A stretch of DNA of 64,000 nucleotides from DATKBT01 sp035546295 (GTDB taxonomy: Bacteria; Acidobacteriota; Thermoanaerobaculia; Multivoradales; Multivoraceae). Of this stretch, positions 16,305-25,288 are shown piece by piece. The DNA is taken from assembly GCA_035546295.1 (NCBI GenBank), contig DATKBT010000125.1:403624-467623 (forward strand), given 5' to 3'. The number at the start of each line of letters is the position of its first letter. Within the stretch, counting starts at the first letter, position 1. The position numbers were made by a program, and so were the translations under genes. Under the pieces are notes generated by a model, which ran no database searches, was not told where the DNA came from, and was given only the letters and a program-made list of their open reading frames with translations.

Positions 16305-17491
16305 GCGCAGCCGCGGGCGCGAGACTGCGGCCGGGGGAGCACGCCTGGGTGGTCGTCGATCTCGGCGCGGTCGTCGACAACTTCGAGCTGGTCCGGCGCC
16401 GGGCGCTGGTCGGCGTCTATGCGGTGGTCAAGGCCGACGCCTACGGGCATGGCGCCATCGAGGTCGCGCGAGCGCTGAGCGGGCGAGCGGGCCTGCGCGG
16501 CTTCGTCGTCGCGCGGGTCGACGAGGCGGAGGCGTTGCGGAGCGTCGGCGTCGGCGAAGAGATCCTCGTGCTCTCGCCCGGCATCGCGGCGGGCGGCGCT
16601 CCCGAGATCCTCGCTCGCCTCGCCGGTCTCCGGCTCACGCCGTATCTGTCGAGCCTGGCGGAGGTCGAAGCGGCGGCTGCAGGCGCGGGCTCGCTCGGCT
16701 CGTCGTTGCCAATCCACCTCGAGGTCGACACCGGAATGGCGCGGGCGGGCCTGTCAGTGGAGGAGCTCCACCGGGCGCTCGAGCTCCTGCACGGTCAGCG
16801 CCTTCTCCGGCTCGCCGGCCTGGCGACCCACCTCGCGGAATCGGAGGCTCTCGATCCCGGCTTCACCGAGGACCAGCTCGATCGCTTTCGAGGGATCGTG
16901 GACACGACCGAGCAGCGGCCGGCGTCGGCTCTCCACGTGGCGAACAGCGCGGCGGCGCTCGACCTCCCGGACAGCCGCTTCGACGCAGTGCGCGTCGGCG
17001 GCGCGCTCTACGGGCTCGACCTCGCTCGTGAACGCCGCGCGGCCGATTCGGCGCCGGGCGCCTTCGCGCTGCGCCCGGCGATGACCGTGCGGGCGCGGGT
17101 GCTCCAGGTGCGCAGCGTCCGGGCCGGGACTCCGGTCGGCTACGGGCGAAGGTGGCGCGCTCCGCGCGACACCCGCCTCGCCCTGACGCCGCTCGGCTAT
17201 GCCGACGGCTACCCCTCGGCGCTGGCCGGCCGCGCGCGGGTCCTGGTCGGCGGCAGGCGATGCCCGGTGGTGGGGGCGGTGAGCATGGACCTGATCACGG
17301 TCGACGTCGGTGATCTCCCGTGCGGGCCCGGGGACGAGGTCGTCGCGCTCGGCTCCCAGAGCGGCGAACAGATCGACGCCGGCGCGCTGGCGCGGGTGGG
17401 GGGAGACGTCGCCTACGAGGTGACCTGCCGTTTTTCGCGCCGGCTGCGGCGGCTCTTCGCTACGCCTCTGGCGCCGGATTGCTCTCTGTAG
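16301..17491 (+). CDS. alr: Alanine racemase
   Basis: PLP enzyme making D-alanine for peptidoglycan, 396 residues. The PLP lysine is in VYAVVKADAYGHGA (Lys44); the opposing catalytic Tyr is in LGYADGYPS near residue 304, and GAVSMDLITVDV is the usual metal-like loop near the active site. The GTG at 16301 overlaps the dnaB TGA (GTGA), so translation is coupled; dnaB-alr is a widespread pair. It converges with purC with only 11 bases between stops, leaving no room for a separate terminator. Confidence 0.95.
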   Translation: MSAAAGARLRPGEHAWVVVDLGAVVDNFELVRRRALVGVYAVVKADAYGHGAIEVARALSGRAGLRGFVVARVDEAEALRSVGVGEEILVLSPGIAAGGAPEILARLAGLRLTPYLSSLAEVEAAAAGAGSLGSSLPIHLEVDTGMARAGLSVEELHRALELLHGQRLLRLAGLATHLAESEALDPGFTEDQLDRFRGIVDTTEQRPASALHVANSAAALDLPDSRFDAVRVGGALYGLDLARERRAADSAPGAFALRPAMTVRARVLQVRSVRAGTPVGYGRRWRAPRDTRLALTPLGYADGYPSALAGRARVLVGGRRCPVVGAVSMDLITVDVGDLPCGPGDEVVALGSQSGEQIDAGALARVGGDVAYEVTCRFSRRLRRLFATPLAPDCSL

Positions 17492-17502
17492 CGCCTGAGC
17501 CC

Positions 17503-18420
17503 TTACAGAGCCGGGTTGGTGCCCGTGATGCGGCGGAAAGCCTCGACGTAGCGTTTGCGGGTCCCCTCGACAACCTCCTCGGGAAGGGGTGGCGGAGCCG
17601 ACTCGTGGTCCCAGCCCTGCTCGTCGAGCCAGTTGCGGACGTACTGCTTGTCGAAGGACGCCGGCTCGGTCCCGGGCTTCCACTGCTTGGCGTCCCAATA
17701 GCGAGAGGAGTCGGGGGTGAGCACCTCGTCGATCAGGGTGAGCTCACCGTCGATCAGCCCGAACTCGAACTTGGTGTCGGCCAGGATCAAGCCGCGCTCG
17801 GCGGCGAGGGTCGAGCCCATCCGGTAGAGCTCGAGAGTCAGGGAGCGCAGCCGCCCCGCCATCTCCTCGCCGACGCCCTCGACCAGCGTGTCGAAGTCGA
17901 TGTTCTCGTCGTGGCCGTCCTGAGCCTTGGTCGCCGGCGTGAAGATCGGGTCCAAAAGCGCGCTGGCCCGCGCGAGACCGGACGGCAGGATGTGGCCGCA
18001 GGCTGTCCCCCGCTGCCGGTACTCCTTGAACGCGCTCCCCGCGAGGTAACCGCGGGCGACGCACTCGAAGGGGATGACCTCGGCCTTGCGCACGACGACC
18101 GCGCGGCCGGCGAGCTCGGCGGCGCGAGACTGTACGGCGTCGGGAAAGTCCTCGACCTGGGTGGCCAGGAGGTGGTTGGGCACCAGCTCGGCGGTGCGCT
18201 CGAACCAGAAGTTGGTGAGCTGGTTGAGGACCTTGCCCTTCCCCGGGATCCCGGGCTCGAGCACGTGATCGTACGCCGACAACCGGTCGCAGGCGACCAG
18301 CAGCAGCGAGTCGCCGAGATCGAAGATGTCGCGAACCTTGCCGCGCTTCGGGGCGGCGAGGCCCGGGATGTCGAGCGACCACAGGACCCGGTCGTTGGGA
18401 GTGGTCTCGGCTTTGGACAC
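17503..18420 (-). CDS. purC: SAICAR synthetase (phosphoribosylaminoimidazole-succinocarboxamide synthase)
   Basis: Purine-synthesis enzyme joining aspartate to CAIR using ATP. The protein (305 residues) opens with KRGKVRDIFDLGDSLLLVAC and later has PFECVARGYLAGSAFKEY, NIDFDTLVE and LADTKFEFGLIDGELTLIDEVLTPDSSR, all family signatures. The length and inserts are those of the longer yeast ADE1-like form rather than the roughly 240-residue E. coli form. The GTG at 18420 has GAAGGAG about 8 bases upstream, which fixes the start. The gene is divergent from pepA across 151 bases that hold an inverted repeat. Confidence 0.95.
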   Translation of the reverse strand: MSKAETTPNDRVLWSLDIPGLAAPKRGKVRDIFDLGDSLLLVACDRLSAYDHVLEPGIPGKGKVLNQLTNFWFERTAELVPNHLLATQVEDFPDAVQSRAAELAGRAVVVRKAEVIPFECVARGYLAGSAFKEYRQRGTACGHILPSGLARASALLDPIFTPATKAQDGHDENIDFDTLVEGVGEEMAGRLRSLTLELYRMGSTLAAERGLILADTKFEFGLIDGELTLIDEVLTPDSSRYWDAKQWKPGTEPASFDKQYVRNWLDEQGWDHESAPPPLPEEVVEGTRKRYVEAFRRITGTNPAL

Positions 18421-18512
18421 CTGTGAGCTCCTTCGCTCGAGTGGGAGCACTCGGTTGGCGATCCGAGGCGCGGACCGCCGGGGCGGAGCGCGAACCGTCT
18501 CGCGGCGAAGGT

Positions 18513-18555
18513 TACCAGCCGGCGGCGTCCGCCCCGGGCCTTCAACGGGCTGGTA
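18513..18555. promoter_or_regulatory. Inverted repeat between the divergent purC and pepA genes
   Basis: TACCAGCC (18513-18520) and GGCTGGTA (18548-18555) are perfect 8-base inverted arms 27 bases apart. Each arm is part of an outward extended -10-like element, TGGTAACCT toward purC and TGGTAGGCT toward pepA. No -35 is visible for either, so this may be a shared operator over two divergent promoters. Confidence 0.4.
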
Positions 18556-18571
18556 GGCTCCCAGCGCTCCG

Positions 18572-20077
18572 ATGCAAACGATCAAGTTGCCGACCGACGT
18601 CCGAATCTCGAGCCGCGGCATTCCGGCGGGCGATCATTGGGTCCTCGGCCTTCCCGCGGGCGCCGACCCCAGCGACGAGCGGCTTCCGGCGCCGGTCTCG
18701 GGCTTCCTGGCCGGGGCCGCCCGGCGCCATCGCAGCAAGGCGCCAGGCTGGACCGCGGAGGGCAGCGCCCAGATCGGCAGGCGCCATGCGCGAGTGTCGG
18801 TGCTCGGGCTCGAGGCACCGGACCGCCTCGAGCCGCGCGCGATCCGCAAATGGCTCGACGGCGCGCTTTCGGCAGCGATTCAGGAGGGGGCGGAACGTGT
18901 CGTCGTCCGGCTTCCGAGCGCGGTGGAATGCCTGCGATCGGAGCCCGACGCCGTGCGCGTCGTCGCGTCGGCGGCGCTGAGCGGCTACCGCTTCGATCGC
19001 TATCGCAAGCAGGCCGAGAAGCGCGAGCGCGAGCGCACGCTCTGGCTGATCCCCCCGGGCGGCAGCGAGGAGCAGTATCGAGCCGCCCGACGCCCCGGGC
19101 TGGCGATCGCGCGCGGCCTTCGGCTCGCCCGCGACCTGGGCAACACGCCGCCCAACGTCGCGACGCCGGCCTGGCTGGCGGAGCAGGCGAGAGACCTGGC
19201 GAGCGAGTGCGGAGGGAAAGCCCGGGTGCTCGGCCCCACCGAGCTGGCGCGCCGAGGGATGGGAGGAATCCTGGCGGTCGGGCAGGGTTCCGCGAACGGC
19301 CCGCGAATGGTCCGGCTCGACCTGGGTGTTCGGGGGCCGAAGATCGCTCTGGTCGGCAAGGGGGTGACCTTCGACAGCGGCGGTCTGTCGATCAAGCCGG
19401 CGGCGTCGATGGAGGAGATGAAGTACGACAAGTGCGGCGCGTGCACGGTCCTGGGCGCCTACCTGGCGGCCGCCGATCTCGACCTGCCGGTGCGGCTCTC
19501 TTGCTTCCTGCCGCTCGCCGAGAACCTGCCGGCGGCCTCGTCCTACCGTCCGAGCGACATCGTCCGCTGCGCCAACGGCAAGACAGTCGAGATCATCAAC
19601 ACCGACGCCGAGGGCCGGATGATCCTGGCCGACGCCATTCACCTCGCCGCGCGCTGGAAGCCTGATCACCTAGTCGAGCTTTCGACCCTCACGGGCGCCT
19701 GCGTGGTCGCTCTCGGCGAACGCGCGGCCGCTCTCTTCTCCCCCGACGACGAGCTCGCCGACGCGCTCCTCGTGGTCGCCGGGGAAGCCGGAGAGAGGCT
19801 CTGGCGAATGCCGCTGTGGCCGGAATTCAAGGAACAGATGAAGGGCGAGCACGCGGACCTCAAGAACTCGGGCGGCCGTTGGGGGGGCGCGAACCTCGCC
19901 GCCGCCTTCCTCGGCGAGTTCGTGGGCGATCTTGCCTCCTGGGCGCATCTCGACATCGCGGGCCCGGCGTACACAACGAAGCCGGCGCCGGGCAGGACCG
20001 TCGGGGCGACCGGGTATGGCGTGACGACCCTGGTGCAGTGGATGCGATCCCTCGGCACGCGGTCGTCGACGAGGTGA
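18572..20077 (+). CDS. pepA: Leucyl aminopeptidase, M17 family
   Basis: Dinuclear-metal cytosolic aminopeptidase that releases N-terminal residues from peptides. The 501-residue protein has an unconserved N-terminal domain and a catalytic half with VGKGVTFDSGGLSIKPA (near residue 260, metal Lys and Asp), the family signature NTDAEGRMIL near residue 345, and LTGACVVALG. The start ATG has no Shine-Dalgarno sequence, and the -10-like element ends about 12 bases before it, so the mRNA may be nearly leaderless. The next two genes are peptide-type transporter ATPases, which suggests a joint role in peptide use. Confidence 0.93.
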   Translation: MQTIKLPTDVRISSRGIPAGDHWVLGLPAGADPSDERLPAPVSGFLAGAARRHRSKAPGWTAEGSAQIGRRHARVSVLGLEAPDRLEPRAIRKWLDGALSAAIQEGAERVVVRLPSAVECLRSEPDAVRVVASAALSGYRFDRYRKQAEKRERERTLWLIPPGGSEEQYRAARRPGLAIARGLRLARDLGNTPPNVATPAWLAEQARDLASECGGKARVLGPTELARRGMGGILAVGQGSANGPRMVRLDLGVRGPKIALVGKGVTFDSGGLSIKPAASMEEMKYDKCGACTVLGAYLAAADLDLPVRLSCFLPLAENLPAASSYRPSDIVRCANGKTVEIINTDAEGRMILADAIHLAARWKPDHLVELSTLTGACVVALGERAAALFSPDDELADALLVVAGEAGERLWRMPLWPEFKEQMKGEHADLKNSGGRWGGANLAAAFLGEFVGDLASWAHLDIAGPAYTTKPAPGRTVGATGYGVTTLVQWMRSLGTRSSTR

Positions 20078-20085
20078 CTCCAGCG

Positions 20086-21141
20086 GTGAAGCCGAGCGCC
20101 CGAGAGACGCCCGGGAGCGCTCCGGGGCCGCCGCCGCTCTTGTGGGTCCGGCGGCTCGGCGTCGAGTTCCCCGGAGAGCGCGGGCCGGTGCGCCCCGTGA
20201 TCGGAGTCGACCTCGAGGTGCGCGAGGGGGAGATGGTCGGTCTGGTGGGGGAGTCGGGCTCGGGCAAGACCCTCACTGCGCTCGCCCTGCTCGACCTCGT
20301 GCCGGCGCCCGGCCGCTGGAGAGGCGACGTCGTCTTCGCCGGCCGATGCCTGAGAGGAGCCTCGGCCGCCGAACGCCGGGCGCTTCGGGGCCGCGGAATC
20401 GGCATGGTGTTCCAGGAGGCCACGGCCGCGCTCGACCCGGTGAGGACCATCGGCTCCCAGCTCCGGGAGACCGTGAGGGTGCACCGAGGCGGGGGCGGGA
20501 GAGCGGCGCTCGAGGAGAGCGAGCGGCTGCTGGAGCGGGTCGCGATCCCCGATCCCGGCGCCTGCCTGCGCGCGTTTCCGCATCAGCTCTCGGGGGGCCA
20601 GCGCCAGCGAGCCATGATCGCCCTCGCGCTCGCCTGCGGGCCTCGCCTGCTGCTCGCCGACGAGCCGACCACGGCTCTCGACGTGACGCTGCAGGGCGAG
20701 ATCCTGTCGCTCCTCAAGCGGCTCCGCGCCGAGCTCGGTATCGCCGTGCTCCTGATCACCCACGACCTGGCGGTCGTCGCCGAGACCTGCGACCGGCTCC
20801 TGGTGATGTATGCGGGCGCGATCGTGGAGGAGGGCGCGGTCGACCGGATCTTCCGCTCTCCCGCCCACCCCTACACCCGCGGCCTCGTCGACTGCCTGCC
20901 TCGCCTGGTCGCCGGCGACGTCCACGACGGGCGGGGCAGGAGTGGACGAGATCTTCCGTTCATCCCGGGGAGGATCCCGGCGCCCGGAGAGCGGCCCACC
21001 GGCTGCTCCTTTCACCCTCGTTGCGCCTGGGCGCAGGAGAACTGTCGAGTCGAGGCTCCGGAGCTCGCCGAGATCGGAGGCCGGCGAGTGAGCTGCTGGC
21101 GGGCGGCGGAGCTGATCGGCCTCACGAGGATCACGCGATGA
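20086..21141 (+). CDS. ABC transporter ATPase, OppD/DppD type
   Basis: ATP-binding subunit of a dipeptide/oligopeptide/nickel-type importer. The order is Walker A GESGSGKTLTA near residue 55, Q-loop FQEATAALDPV, signature LSGGQRQRAMIALAL near residue 170, Walker B LLLADEPTTALDV, then the C-terminal oligopeptide-transporter domain with HPYTRGLVDCLP and a Cys-bearing FHPRCAWAQENC segment. GAGGTGA stands 8 bases before the GTG at 20086, which is preferred; a GTG at 20074 overlapping the pepA stop is the alternative. It overlaps the next ATPase by 4 bases. No permease or binding protein gene is adjacent, which is unusual. Confidence 0.9.
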   Translation: MKPSARETPGSAPGPPPLLWVRRLGVEFPGERGPVRPVIGVDLEVREGEMVGLVGESGSGKTLTALALLDLVPAPGRWRGDVVFAGRCLRGASAAERRALRGRGIGMVFQEATAALDPVRTIGSQLRETVRVHRGGGGRAALEESERLLERVAIPDPGACLRAFPHQLSGGQRQRAMIALALACGPRLLLADEPTTALDVTLQGEILSLLKRLRAELGIAVLLITHDLAVVAETCDRLLVMYAGAIVEEGAVDRIFRSPAHPYTRGLVDCLPRLVAGDVHDGRGRSGRDLPFIPGRIPAPGERPTGCSFHPRCAWAQENCRVEAPELAEIGGRRVSCWRAAELIGLTRITR

Positions 21142-22187
21142 CTCCGGAGGGCGAGCAGACGCCCTCGGGAGAGGCCCTCCTGCGCGCGCGGGACCTGAGC
21201 AAGACCTTCCGGAGGCGCTCGCGGGTGGGTCGCGGCTCCGGGGCGACAGTGCGGGCGGTCGCCGGCGTGGACCTCGACATCGACGCGGGGGAATGCTTGG
21301 CGCTGGTGGGGGAGTCCGGCTGCGGCAAGACGACGCTGGCACGGATGCTGCTCCGGCTCGTCGAGCCGAGCACCGGCAGGATCTGGTTCGGTGGCCGCGA
21401 GCTCACGGGTCTCTCGGCTTCCGAGCTGCGTCCGCTGCGTCGGGAGCTGCAGATGGTGTTCCAGGATCCGGCCGGGTCGCTCGATCCCCGCATGCGCGTG
21501 CGCGCCGCGCTGGAGGAGCCGCTGGTCATCCACCGGCTGGGCTCGGGCGCCGAGCTGCGCCGGCGCAGCAACGAGCTCCTGGAGATGGTCGGGCTGCCGC
21601 CGGAGGCCGGCGCCCGCTATCCCAGCCAGCTCTCGGGGGGCCAACGACAGCGGGTGGCGATCGCGCGAGCCCTGGCCACCGGACCCCGTCTGCTGGTCGC
21701 CGACGAGCCGGTGAGCTCGCTCGACGTCTCGGTCCGCGCGCAGATCGTGAACCTGGTCGCGCGGCTGCGGCGTGAGCTCGACCTCACCCTGATGTTCATC
21801 GGCCACGATCTCGCCGTGGTCGAGCGGATCGCCGACCGGGTGGCCGTGATGTTCGCCGGCAGGCTGGTCGAGGTCGCGCCGGTCGCCTCGTTGTTCGCGA
21901 GCCCCCAGCACCCCTACTCGGTCGAGTTGCTGGCCGCCGTTCCTCGTTTCGACGGCGCCAGGCCGAGACCCCGAGTCGGGGCAGCGGCGGGTGCGGCGAC
22001 CGCGGAGGCCAGCCCGGACCCCGTGCTCGGCGGGTGCGTCTTCCGTGCCCGCTGTCCGATCGCGGTCGAGCGGTGCGTGGTGGAGGCGCCTGCGCTGGAG
22101 GAGCGGGCCGACGGACGGCTGGTCGCCTGTCATCTCATCGGCGAGACGGATCCTGCCGGACGCGCGCGCGACGCGGGCTCAGGGTAG
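21138..22187 (+). CDS. ABC transporter ATPase, OppF/DppF type
   Basis: Second ATPase of the pair. It has Walker A GESGCGKTTLARML near residue 60, FQDPAGSLDPRM, signature LSGGQRQRVAIARAL near residue 165, Walker B LLVADEPVSSLDV, and the C-terminal oligopeptide domain (SPQHPYSVELLAAVP, then FRARCPIAVERC). The ATG overlaps the preceding TGA (ATGA), so the two ATPases are probably made in equal amounts and work as a heterodimer. The membrane subunits must be encoded elsewhere. The C-terminal 50 residues are Ala/Arg-rich and variable. Confidence 0.9.
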   Translation: MTPEGEQTPSGEALLRARDLSKTFRRRSRVGRGSGATVRAVAGVDLDIDAGECLALVGESGCGKTTLARMLLRLVEPSTGRIWFGGRELTGLSASELRPLRRELQMVFQDPAGSLDPRMRVRAALEEPLVIHRLGSGAELRRRSNELLEMVGLPPEAGARYPSQLSGGQRQRVAIARALATGPRLLVADEPVSSLDVSVRAQIVNLVARLRRELDLTLMFIGHDLAVVERIADRVAVMFAGRLVEVAPVASLFASPQHPYSVELLAAVPRFDGARPRPRVGAAAGAATAEASPDPVLGGCVFRARCPIAVERCVVEAPALEERADGRLVACHLIGETDPAGRARDAGSG

Positions 22188-22461
22188 TGCGGGCTCGCGA
22201 GATAACCTTTGGCCGAACGATGCGTAGCTCGCTTTCGACGACTCTTCGTTGGAAGATCCAGGGAGCCCGTGCGTAACCGCGTTGGTGCCTCCCGCCTCGG
22301 AATCCACTGGTAACGCGAAACAACGAGCTCGCGAGATCGTCTTGCGAGAAGTGCGAGCTCGCCATCCTGACGATCGCTGACCAGGTCCCTGCGCAGGACC
22401 ATCGATCGACCGAGCCCATTTCCGGCCCTGCGGGCCGTCTCCTCTCGAGGGAACCTCGACC

Positions 22462-24105
22462 ATGACCTCCAAGCGCTTTGCCGCCGTCCTCGCTCTCGCC
22501 CTCCTGGCCCTTCCTCCCCGCGTCGTCGACGGTCAGGAGACTCGATTCCGCTCTTCCTGGAAGGCGAGCGACCCGGCGGCGGAGCTGACCGTTCGAGACT
22601 CCACGATCGCGCTCTCGCTCGACGACGCGGTGGCGATCGCCCTGAGCCAGAACCTCGGGCTGAGGATCGAGCGGTTTCAGCGGGCGCGCGCCCTCTTCCA
22701 GATCCAACAGGAGCTCGGCATCTACGACCTGGCGCTTTCGGCCGACGCATTCTCCTCATCGGAGACGACTCCCGCGGTGTCGAGTCTCGAGGGCGCGCAA
22801 CAGCAGATGCGCGAGAACCAGGGCCTCAACGTCGGCTTCGATCAGCTCGTGCCGATCGGCGGCGTCGCCTCGATCAACTGGACCAACGGGCGCGCCGAGA
22901 CCAATTCGCTGTTCGCCGACATCAACCCGAGCTTCAACGTCGGCTTCGACGTCCTGTACAGCCAGCCCCTGCTCCAGAGCTTCGGGCGACTCGTGACCAA
23001 CCGCAACCTGCGGGTCGCCGAGATCAACTCCGAGGTCAGCGTCGAGGACCTCGAGATCGCGATCGCCGAGACCATCCAGCAGGTCGAGAACGCCTACTGG
23101 AGCCTGGTGGAGGCGCGGCAGCAGCTGGCGGTCGACGAGGAGAGCACGGCGCTCGCGAACCAGCTCCACGAGATGAACCGGATCCAGGTCGACGTCGGCA
23201 CCAAGGCTCCGCTCGAGCTGATCCAGAGCGAGGTCGGCATCGCCACCCGCCAGGAGCAGATCATCCGCTCGCAGGCGGCGGTGGAGGACTCCGCCGACGA
23301 GTTGCGCAGGCTGCTCAACCTCGAGGGCGAGCAGCTCTGGACGGCCAGCATCGAGCCGGTGACCGACCCCGAGACATCGCGGTTGGAGATCGATCTCGAG
23401 CAGTCGCTGCGCACCGCCATCGACGAGCGTCCGGAAGTTGCCTCCCAGCGGCTCTTCCTGGAGACCCTCGAGCTCGACGAGCGCGTCTTCAGGAAGCAGA
23501 AGCTGCCGGTGCTCGACCTGCAGCTCCGCTACGGCTACAACGGCGTCGGCGGTGACCGCCGGATCCGGGAGGATCCGGACGACATCTTCAATCCGGATCC
23601 CGAGTTCACCATCGTACCGGGTGGCATCGACGACGCCTTCCAGCAGATCGTCGACCGCGAGAGCGACGGCTGGCAGGTGGCGCTCAACCTCCGCTACCCG
23701 ATCCAGAACCGGACGGCCCGCGCACGCGCGACCGGAGCATCGCTGGCACTGGAGCAGGGAAGGACGCAGCTCGAGGACCTGCTGCTGTCGGTGCGCACCG
23801 AGGTGCGCACCGCGGCGCGCGGTGTCCAGACCGCGGCCCAGCAGATCGACTCCGCCGGCAAGTCGCGCGAGCTCGCGGAGCGCAACCTCGACGCCGAGCA
23901 GAAGCGCTACGAGAACGGACTGTCGACGAGCTTCCAGGTGCTCGAGATCCAGGAGGACCTGTCACTGGCTCGCAGCCGCGAGGTCTCGGCGGTCACCGCC
24001 TACCGGCGGGCGCTGGTCGCTTACTATCGCGCGATCGGCCTGCTGCTCGAGGAGAACGGGGTGGTGATCGAGGACGAGCAGGACTTCCTGGAGCTGCAGC
24101 CCTAG
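22462..24105 (+). CDS. tolC: TolC-type outer-membrane channel protein
   Basis: Outer-membrane efflux protein of 547 residues with a signal peptide (AAVLALALLALPPRVVDG). Two OEP repeats are visible: LDDAVAIALSQNLGLRIE opens the first near residue 50, and LEQSLRTAIDERPEVASQR opens the second near residue 310. Long coiled-coil helices follow each (VENAYWSLVEARQQLAVDEE; AERNLDAEQKRYENGLSTS). It would form a trimeric exit duct for efflux pumps or type I secretion. No inner-membrane pump or adaptor gene is adjacent, so it may serve several systems. The 274-bp upstream gap shows no clear promoter. Its stop codon lies in a 22-bp direct duplication. Confidence 0.9.
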   Translation: MTSKRFAAVLALALLALPPRVVDGQETRFRSSWKASDPAAELTVRDSTIALSLDDAVAIALSQNLGLRIERFQRARALFQIQQELGIYDLALSADAFSSSETTPAVSSLEGAQQQMRENQGLNVGFDQLVPIGGVASINWTNGRAETNSLFADINPSFNVGFDVLYSQPLLQSFGRLVTNRNLRVAEINSEVSVEDLEIAIAETIQQVENAYWSLVEARQQLAVDEESTALANQLHEMNRIQVDVGTKAPLELIQSEVGIATRQEQIIRSQAAVEDSADELRRLLNLEGEQLWTASIEPVTDPETSRLEIDLEQSLRTAIDERPEVASQRLFLETLELDERVFRKQKLPVLDLQLRYGYNGVGGDRRIREDPDDIFNPDPEFTIVPGGIDDAFQQIVDRESDGWQVALNLRYPIQNRTARARATGASLALEQGRTQLEDLLLSVRTEVRTAARGVQTAAQQIDSAGKSRELAERNLDAEQKRYENGLSTSFQVLEIQEDLSLARSREVSAVTAYRRALVAYYRAIGLLLEENGVVIEDEQDFLELQP

Positions 24106-24140
24106 GAGCCGGCGATCGCAGCCCTAGGAGCCGGCGATCG
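24097..24140. repeat. 22-bp exact tandem duplication across the tolC stop
   Basis: Positions 24097-24118 are repeated exactly at 24119-24140. The first copy encodes the last residues and stop of the TolC-type protein, so the second is untranslated. It looks like a recent slippage or duplication event. Confidence 0.85.
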
Positions 24141-24242
24141 AAGATCGCGCGCGGCTCGGGTCGCACAGCGACGGTATGCCGTCGCTGGGCCGCAGACGGG
24201 AGTGGTGCGGTCCGCGGTCGGTGAGCCGCCAAGAGAGCCAAC

Positions 24243-24328
24243 TGGTGCCGGAGGTGGGATTTGAACCCACACGCCCTTGCGGGCGGCGGATTTTGAGTCC
24301 GCTGCGTCTGCCGTTCCGCCACTCCGGC
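24243..24328 (-). tRNA. tRNA-Leu, anticodon CAA
   Basis: An 86-nt minus-strand tRNA with encoded CCA and a long variable arm (CCGCCCGCAAGGGCG). Anticodon stem GCGGA/TCCGC encloses CTCAAAA (CAA). Acceptor stem and D-arm match the UAA leucine tRNA at 14.8 kb almost base for base. Confidence 0.95.
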
Positions 24329-24669
24329 GCATCGCGCGATGGTACTTCATCGCTTCGAGCTGGCAAGACCGCCCGTCGTCAAATCCCGAAGGTGTGTACC
24401 ATATTGTGGATTCTAAATGGTAACCGTTACAGATCGCTTTGTGGAATCTTGACAAAAACTCAAGAATCCGTATCCTTAGGTGCGTGCGCTGCCCAGCATC
24501 CGCGGCTTGCAGCCGCCGCCGAGGTGAGGATGCCCGCCGAGGAAGCGCAGTCCGCTCCCAGCCAGAGAGCGTGCGGCCGTTCGATTCTGCGGGTCGATCA
24601 CGGTCGCCGCGCTTCGCTTCCCAGAACACCGAACGTCAGGGCGCCCGCGGCCCGATAGGAGTCCTGCCT
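24329..24669. other. 341-bp intergenic region holding the carD promoter and leader
   Basis: No convincing gene lies between tRNA-Leu and carD. Bases 24380-24480 are clearly more AT-rich than the surroundings and include the inverted arms GTAAC/GTTAC at 24420-24430 and a strong promoter match (listed separately). The remaining stretch to the start codon would be a leader of roughly 185 nt. Confidence 0.6.
24449..24476 (+). promoter_or_regulatory. Sigma-70-type promoter of carD
   Basis: A perfect -35 TTGACA (24449-24454), a 16-base spacer and TATCCT (24471-24476, four of six) inside an AT-rich patch. It is the best consensus match in the window and implies strong transcription. Confidence 0.6.
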
Positions 24670-25203
24670 TTGTTCGAGATCGGACAAAAGGTCGTCTACC
24701 CGAACCACGGGGTGAGCATCGTCGAGAGCATCGCGAACGACGCCATCGATGGCGTCGAGCAGATCTACTACCACTTACGGGTGCTGTCGAACGACTCCAA
24801 GGTGATGGTGCCGGAAGAGAACCTAGACCTCGTCGGCCTGCGTCCGCTGTGCCGCACGAAGGACATCAAGGAGCTCTTCGGCCTGCTCGAAGACGGCAAC
24901 ATCGACACCTACAAGGACTGGAAGGGTCGATACAAGCAGAACCTCGACAAGATGAAGACCGGACAGCTGACCGACGTCGCCGAGGTCCTCAAGAACCTGC
25001 GCCTCGTCAGCCAGAAGAAGAGCCTCTCCTTCCGTGAGAAGAAGATGTACGAGCGGGCGAAGTACTTCATCGTGAGTGAGGTCGCCCACGTGCGCAAGAT
25101 CGAGCTGGAGGACGCCGAGAAGCTGGTCGAAAAGGCGCTCGAGGCCAGCCTCGCAAAGCGCCAGAAGAGCCAGGCCGAGAAGAAGGTCCAGGCGGTCGGC
25201 TGA
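24670..25203 (+). CDS. carD: CarD/CdnL-type RNA polymerase-binding regulator
   Basis: A 177-residue CarD_CdnL_TRCF protein. The N-terminal Tudor-like polymerase-interacting domain spans about residues 1-65 (FEIGQKVVYPNHGVSIVE), and the rest is a helical DNA-contacting domain ending in a Lys-rich tail (KRQKSQAEKKVQ). Family members bind RNA polymerase beta and stabilise open complexes, often at rRNA promoters. The TTG at 24670 is chosen because AGGAG stands 8 bases before it and the product then begins exactly like the family. A strong promoter and a long leader precede it. Confidence 0.92.
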   Translation: MFEIGQKVVYPNHGVSIVESIANDAIDGVEQIYYHLRVLSNDSKVMVPEENLDLVGLRPLCRTKDIKELFGLLEDGNIDTYKDWKGRYKQNLDKMKTGQLTDVAEVLKNLRLVSQKKSLSFREKKMYERAKYFIVSEVAHVRKIELEDAEKLVEKALEASLAKRQKSQAEKKVQAVG

Positions 25204-25288
25204 CGCCGCGCCGCTCCCATGAGGGCGCTCGGCGGCCGCTCGGTCGTCGGCGCCCGCTGCGCTCCTTCGGCCCTCGATCGGCCACGCG

